From Hydractinia symbiolongicarpus (taxonomy: Eukaryota > Cnidaria > Hydrozoa > Anthoathecata > Hydractiniidae): a DNA stretch of 64,000 nucleotides. A model generated the notes under the pieces. It saw nothing but the letters and a program-made list of their open reading frames with translations. It did no database searches and was not told where the DNA came from. The stretch is from NCBI RefSeq assembly GCF_029227915.1, contig NC_079875.1, positions 16,549,001 through 16,613,000 on the forward strand. The letters are read 5' to 3'. Made by a program: the position numbers and the translations under genes. This document shows, one piece after another, positions 61,601 to 64,000 of the stretch (positions are counted from its first letter, which is position 1; each line of letters begins with the position of its first letter).

Positions 61601-63255
61601 CAAAACAGGTCAAACCGTCTGTACAGCAACGTAGTACTATTTTTTAAAAGGTATTTAAAATTTTTAAATATCTATGCTGTATGGCCCTAAGATGATTACC
61701 ACTACTTTGATTTTTATTAGAACAAGCCACTTTTGAAAGATGTTTAAACCTTTTTGTAAGGATTATTCGAAGAGCGTTGTTCTTTTTAGCCAAACAAATT
61801 GAAGGTATGTATAGCAGGGACAAACCTTCCACTGTTTTAAAAGTTTTCTGCGTTTGTGTATTTTTCAGGTATCTCTTTGTTGAGTGTAAAGATGCAAGAG
61901 ATAAAAAAGTGACAGACATGTATTACAATATAATGAGAAGATTCAGTAAAGCACTTCTTAATGTGAGTGTTACATTTTCCTTGGGGTTCCTTCTGTAAAT
62001 CATCTTATTGATATGTCAAGGGGTAAAATCATAACAAAATATCATGAGACATCACAGCTAATTTCGAATTTAGCCGCCACAAGTGATTTGATTGTTTCTA
62101 CATTAGATTCGTGCACTTTGAACTTGTTAAAGTTTACTTCGCATAGTCTTTAAAGCATGGTAATTATTGCTGAGCATGTACCCAAATGTAGAGAGTTTCT
62201 TAAGTCATTACGTGGATTATTTCCTTGTAAGGGGGCACTAAATAATGTTACTATCAAATGTTGCACGCTCTTTACCTGGCGTACGCAAATGTAGCGGCTG
62301 CAGTCTGCCGGCTACAGAGTAGTGATCATTTGGACCATTTATTTTCGTTTGAGAAATGACGAAAAGACAGCCTTTGTTTCTTTAATTTGTCAATGATTGA
62401 AGATCGTTAGTAGTTGATATTTTTGTTGTTGTAAGTTCTTAACCTGTATGTATAGGTTAACTTTCTTTTCGTCTAATGTTGTCAGGGAAATCACGACTGT
62501 CGAAGACGGCGAAGCATGTTAGGAAGAGAACAGAAATTTCTTGATAAAATAACAGAGCTTGTGAAACAAATACAACAGTTTAGTGGGAACAGGAAGAAAA
62601 AGGTATGCTCCATTTTTTTATTACTTGATATGATACGTTCCATATAACATTTTACATATTCCTTGTAAAAAATACATTGTTTGCTTTATGGGGTATACCT
62701 TTATCGTAGAAAAATCATAGAAAAACGAGCTAATTTTAAAGTCTAAATTTCTACGTCTAATTTGTCTGATTAAAGTGTAATCATTTTCATATATCAGTTT
62801 CAAATAACTATTTAAAAAATGATAAATGTTCAAAACGTAAAAATGTTTTGTGTTACAGCATTTTCTTGCAATGTGACCACGTTTTTTATTAAGTATTATT
62901 TTGAACCTGCATGTTTTAAAAATATTTAAACTATATTAGGCCTTTTACAAAGTGAGACCTTACTTTTGTTTCGCATTTTAAAATAGTTTAGCGAGACAAC
63001 ATAGGTGGAATGCCTCAATAAGGCAACATTAAAAACGTTTGTGTCCAAACATGCTTATGAGCGCACTCTTGAGTACTATTGTGACCAGAATTAAAACATT
63101 AATTTTTGTTTTAACCTAGTTGTATTTTTTATTATAATTTTTATGTTTTTAGATTGAAAAGCTTCAACAGTTACTTGATACACCAGAATATGTGAGCTTC
63201 GAACCTTTACCCTTACCTCTTGATCCTGATATCAAAGTGAAAGGCATCATCCCAC
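46549..63255 (+). CDS. PIK3C3: Class III phosphatidylinositol 3-kinase VPS34 (partial gene)
   Basis: PIK3C3 phosphorylates phosphatidylinositol to PI3P on endosomal and autophagic membranes, in complexes with VPS15, Beclin 1, and ATG14 or UVRAG. Eighteen coding exons give 614 codons plus one base; every junction keeps phase. Recognisable stretches run in the order of the known protein: YVHSCDVD and LKYSGLHQ (C2), [70 protein letters not shown] (end of C2 region), then the helical domain ([45 protein letters not shown]), an acidic Ser-rich linker, [20 protein letters not shown], and [18 protein letters not shown] just before the kinase lobe. The catalytic domain is beyond the right edge, so activity cannot be judged. 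Introns 1 and 4 are swollen by transposons. Confidence 0.95.
46640..48300. other. PIK3C3 intron 1, left part: nothing recognised
   Basis: Besides small hairpin-forming words (TAGATTAACT/AGTTAATCTA near 46805; repeated AGCTAGCT near 47105) I see no feature before the mariner-like element. Confidence 0.5.
48306..49158. mobile_element. Mariner-like TIR element (non-autonomous)
   Basis: Ends are inverted repeats of about 31 bases with about three mismatches (CAGTACTGTGAAAAGGTTTG left; complement of CAGTGCTGTGAAAAGGTTTG right), each flanked by TA. That fits a Tc1/mariner target duplication. No transposase is present; a 53-bp minisatellite fills the centre. It lies in PIK3C3 intron 1. Confidence 0.7.
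48459..48848. repeat. 53-bp minisatellite, about eight units
   Basis: Units start with GCGGCGATAGAAATG and contain CATTTTAAAAGTTTA. Starts lie near 48459, 48512, 48565, 48603, 48656, 48709, 48762 and 48815; the spacing is 53 bases except for one deleted unit. All units are inside the mariner-like element. Confidence 0.8.
49467..49667 (+). pseudogene. LINE APE endonuclease fragment
   Basis: Reads [19 protein letters not shown] and [29 protein letters not shown] contains the catalytic Asp/Asn strand of AP-type endonucleases of LINEs. The upstream half, with the other catalytic residues, is missing. Confidence 0.75.
49651..50895 (+). pseudogene. LINE reverse transcriptase, N-terminal part
   Basis: A 414-codon open frame. 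The first 150 or so residues are a Lys/Arg/Trp-rich linker ([19 protein letters not shown]). RT signatures follow: [51 protein letters not shown] and [11 protein letters not shown] (motif A, with a catalytic Asp). The frame is lost just after DRVRRKV through a small deletion. Confidence 0.8.
51013..51582 (+). pseudogene. LINE reverse transcriptase YADD part plus PHD-like finger
   Basis: Residues 24-27 are YADD, the second catalytic motif. After [16 protein letters not shown] a C4HC3-type finger follows at about residues 81-124 (nt 51253-51384): [20 protein letters not shown] and CKRC. This is a PHD-like zinc-binding arrangement between the polymerase and the C-terminal domain. The frame ends at TAG near 51580. 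Confidence 0.78.
51600..52074 (+). pseudogene. LINE C-terminal domain
   Basis: Two overlapping frames carry the end of ORF2: [34 protein letters not shown] and [20 protein letters not shown], then after a one-base shift [30 protein letters not shown] and [12 protein letters not shown] with the stop at 52074. Confidence 0.75.
52655..52915. repeat. Imperfect tandem repeat in PIK3C3 intron 1
   Basis: About three diverged copies of a roughly 75-85 base unit that combine GGTGCCATATT or GGCACCATATT, ACCTTCTATGGT-like words and TTTACAGTTTTCAAGTAAA-like words. Noncoding. Confidence 0.45.
53576..53662 (+). CDS. PIK3C3: PIK3C3 exon 2
   Basis: Encodes [19 protein letters not shown] and LKYSGLHQ of the C2 region. 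Acceptor TTTTGTTTTAG; donor CAAAG|GTGAAA. Confidence 0.92.
54204..54305 (+). CDS. PIK3C3: PIK3C3 exon 3
   Basis: Encodes [20 protein letters not shown] and [13 protein letters not shown]2 region. Acceptor TTATGCATAG; donor TGGAA|GTAGGT. Confidence 0.92.
54452..54509 (+). CDS. PIK3C3: PIK3C3 exon 4
   Basis: Encodes [20 protein letters not shown]. Acceptor ATTTTTTTAG; donor GCTGAG|GTGAGT, phase 0. A 3.5-kb intron with a hAT-like element follows. Confidence 0.93.
55099..57660 (+). mobile_element. hAT-like DNA transposon in PIK3C3 intron 4
   Basis: Perfect 13-bp TIRs (CAGGGTGGCCACA at 55099-55111, complement at 57648-57660) are flanked on both sides by TAATG, a likely 5-bp target duplication. 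AGTCATGGAA words are repeated about five times inside the left end and again near the right end, like subterminal transposase binding repeats. One decayed transposase frame reads rightward inside. Confidence 0.72.
55789..57350 (+). pseudogene. Decayed hAT-like transposase
   Basis: From ATG 55789 the frame reads [11 protein letters not shown], stop, [11 protein letters not shown], then SARCKI and, shifted, DFNLSNIGG: the remains of an N-terminal Cys/His finger of BED-like type. Later pieces read [20 protein letters not shown] (56050), [20 protein letters not shown] (56290), an inner segment to [14 protein letters not shown], then [20 protein letters not shown] at about residue 28 of the last 188-codon frame (56784-57350). 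The ERGFS region resembles the hAT dimerisation segment. A Lys/Glu-rich coiled-coil-like tail ends at TAA. At least four stops or frameshifts are present. Confidence 0.6.
58052..58137 (+). CDS. PIK3C3: PIK3C3 exon 5
   Basis: Encodes [19 protein letters not shown] and [10 protein letters not shown]. Acceptor TTCTTTTTAAG; donor TATGG|GTAAGC. Confidence 0.92.
58234..58354 (+). CDS. PIK3C3: PIK3C3 exon 6
   Basis: Encodes [19 protein letters not shown] and ADEMSKLAK. Acceptor TTCTTCTGTAG; donor GCTAAG|GTTTGG. Confidence 0.92.
58472..58558 (+). CDS. PIK3C3: PIK3C3 exon 7
   Basis: Encodes [20 protein letters not shown] then FREIEMVNE, strongly conserved in VPS34. Donor AACGAG|GTAAAA. Confidence 0.93.
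58640..58735 (+). CDS. PIK3C3: PIK3C3 exon 8
   Basis: Encodes [20 protein letters not shown] and HSIVYFEK. Acceptor ATATTTTAG; donor GAGAAG|GTTTGT. Confidence 0.9.
59016..59192 (+). CDS. PIK3C3: PIK3C3 exon 9
   Basis: Encodes [20 protein letters not shown] and LTRSIRSG, then [13 protein letters not shown]. Acceptor GTTTTTTAG; donor TTAACT|GTAAGT. Confidence 0.93.
59537..59629 (+). CDS. PIK3C3: PIK3C3 exon 10
   Basis: Encodes [20 protein letters not shown] and [11 protein letters not shown], the start of the helical domain. Acceptor TTTTTATAG; donor AAAAAG|GTTGCT. Confidence 0.92.
59740..59796 (+). CDS. PIK3C3: PIK3C3 exon 11
   Basis: Encodes [20 protein letters not shown] 57-nt exon in phase 0 at both ends. 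Donor AAGCAG|GTAAAA. Confidence 0.92.
59883..60011 (+). CDS. PIK3C3: PIK3C3 exon 12
   Basis: Encodes [20 protein letters not shown] and [19 protein letters not shown] of the helical domain. Donor GATGAG|GTGAAA. Confidence 0.93.
60466..60622 (+). CDS. PIK3C3: PIK3C3 exon 13
   Basis: Encodes [16 protein letters not shown], then an acidic Ser/Thr-rich linker ([17 protein letters not shown]). Acceptor TGATTTCAG; donor ATCTTAG|GTCAGT. Confidence 0.9.
61058..61179 (+). CDS. PIK3C3: PIK3C3 exon 14
   Basis: Encodes the rest of the acidic linker ([20 protein letters not shown]). Little conservation is expected here; the call rests on splice sites and exact phase. Donor GATAGT|GTAAGA. Confidence 0.82.
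61308..61378 (+). CDS. PIK3C3: PIK3C3 exon 15
   Basis: Encodes [20 protein letters not shown] and FFYW. Acceptor TTTTTAAG; donor TACTG|GTAAGT. Confidence 0.92.
61869..61962 (+). CDS. PIK3C3: PIK3C3 exon 16
   Basis: Encodes [20 protein letters not shown] and [11 protein letters not shown]. Acceptor TATTTTTCAG; donor CTTAAT|GTGAGT. Confidence 0.93.
62486..62602 (+). CDS. PIK3C3: PIK3C3 exon 17
   Basis: Encodes [20 protein letters not shown] and FSGNRKKK. Acceptor ATGTTGTCAG; donor AAAAAG|GTATGC. Confidence 0.92.
63153..63255 (+). CDS. PIK3C3: PIK3C3 exon 18 (last in window)
   Basis: Encodes [20 protein letters not shown] and [12 protein letters not shown], just before the kinase lobe. Acceptor TGTTTTTAG; donor CCCAC|GTACGC, phase 1. 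The next exon is not in the window. Confidence 0.9.
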
Positions 63256-64000
63256 GTACGCTCATGTTATGCATCTTTTTGGATTTTTAATCTTCTTTAA
63301 CTTAATTTTCATGTCGAGCTTGCTTTACCTTCTTTGACATGAATGTTCTATTGTGCCAATCGGCAATTCCCCAAGCGCGCACTATTTGCGCGTTAATTAA
63401 ATTTCGACGTCGAATATCTTTTTTTTGCGTAAGCCTGCAATATCAGGAAAAGGTCAAACTTAAGTTTAATCAGCTCTATTTAAGACCTACCGATTCGATC
63501 ATTAGGTCGTGGTGTGTAGGTTAGGTCCTCTAGAGTTGCGGCTGTCAAAAGCCATAGGTTTGAAGGACATGAATTCGACAATGTCAATTTTAAAAGAGTT
63601 TACTCTAAATTGCGCAGTTCTCTTTCGTTGCAACGTTAAAAAGAGCAGTATGAAATTAGTATGAAACTCTACATCCCGGACATGATATATCAACGAAAGG
63701 AGAGCAGAATTTTAAACGGAGTGATCACAAGCAATTGATTAAACCGTGTTTCATTTAATTAATAAGCACAACGAACTTGTCAAAGTTCGCTTTTTAATGT
63801 CTGATTATCCGCAGCAGTCTTAGGACTTTAGTTAGTTGTTCCTTAATTTGAACATCTAAACCCCTGATTTACACCCCTGGCAAGGTAGATCGTCTTTTGT
63901 ACTTGCTGTTTGATCATTTTGAGAATAGGCTGACAAAAGGCTATTTCTACAAGCATGTTCAATGCTGTAGGTGTAGTTTGAACAAATTTATTAATTTATC
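63256..64000. other. PIK3C3 intron running off the right edge
   Basis: No further VPS34 exon is visible up to 64000, so the kinase-domain exons must lie to the right. The short frames here do not resemble the kinase. Confidence 0.6.

Overview
The window is eukaryotic nuclear DNA, AT-rich, with introns, long gene-poor stretches and many degraded DNA transposons. A metazoan PIK3C3/VPS34 gene, a Nav2-type sodium channel and a hydralysin-like aerolysin-fold pore-forming protein gene together point to a cnidarian, most likely a hydrozoan. That placement is an inference from gene content and base composition; no species-diagnostic marker was seen.

Layout. 1-11.6 kb is gene-poor. It holds an ACGTT-rich repeat, a terminal-inverted-repeat (TIR) element of about 1.45 kb that carries a broken THAP finger on one strand and a broken SAP-SWIM gene on the other, one intact single-coding-exon aerolysin-like gene (5819-6562, minus), a degraded C2H2 zinc-finger relic, a long palindrome and some unrecognised coding-like scraps. 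11.6-40.8 kb is one large minus-strand gene for a four-domain voltage-gated sodium channel. I could rebuild 22 shared coding exons (1907 codons plus stop) whose summed length stays in frame. Upstream of them lie six separate ATG-bearing 5' exons, all ending in phase 0, all able to join the same acceptor at 26382. They read as alternative first exons that give the channel six different cytoplasmic N-termini.

41-46.4 kb is the intergenic spacer between the two divergently transcribed genes. From 46.5 kb to the right edge lies the plus-strand PIK3C3 gene (class III phosphatidylinositol 3-kinase). Eighteen coding exons cover the C2 and helical regions through the start of the kinase domain; the catalytic part lies beyond the window. 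Its 6.9-kb first intron holds a mariner-like TIR element with an internal 53-bp minisatellite and a 5'-truncated, RTE-like LINE that encodes a PHD-like finger. Its fourth intron holds a hAT-like element with perfect 13-bp TIRs.

The two main genes have no obvious functional link. The most unusual material is the array of alternative channel N-termini, the DEEA selectivity filter with a VFLT inactivation motif, a microRNA-sized hairpin inside the first-exon array, and the THAP/SAP-SWIM element.
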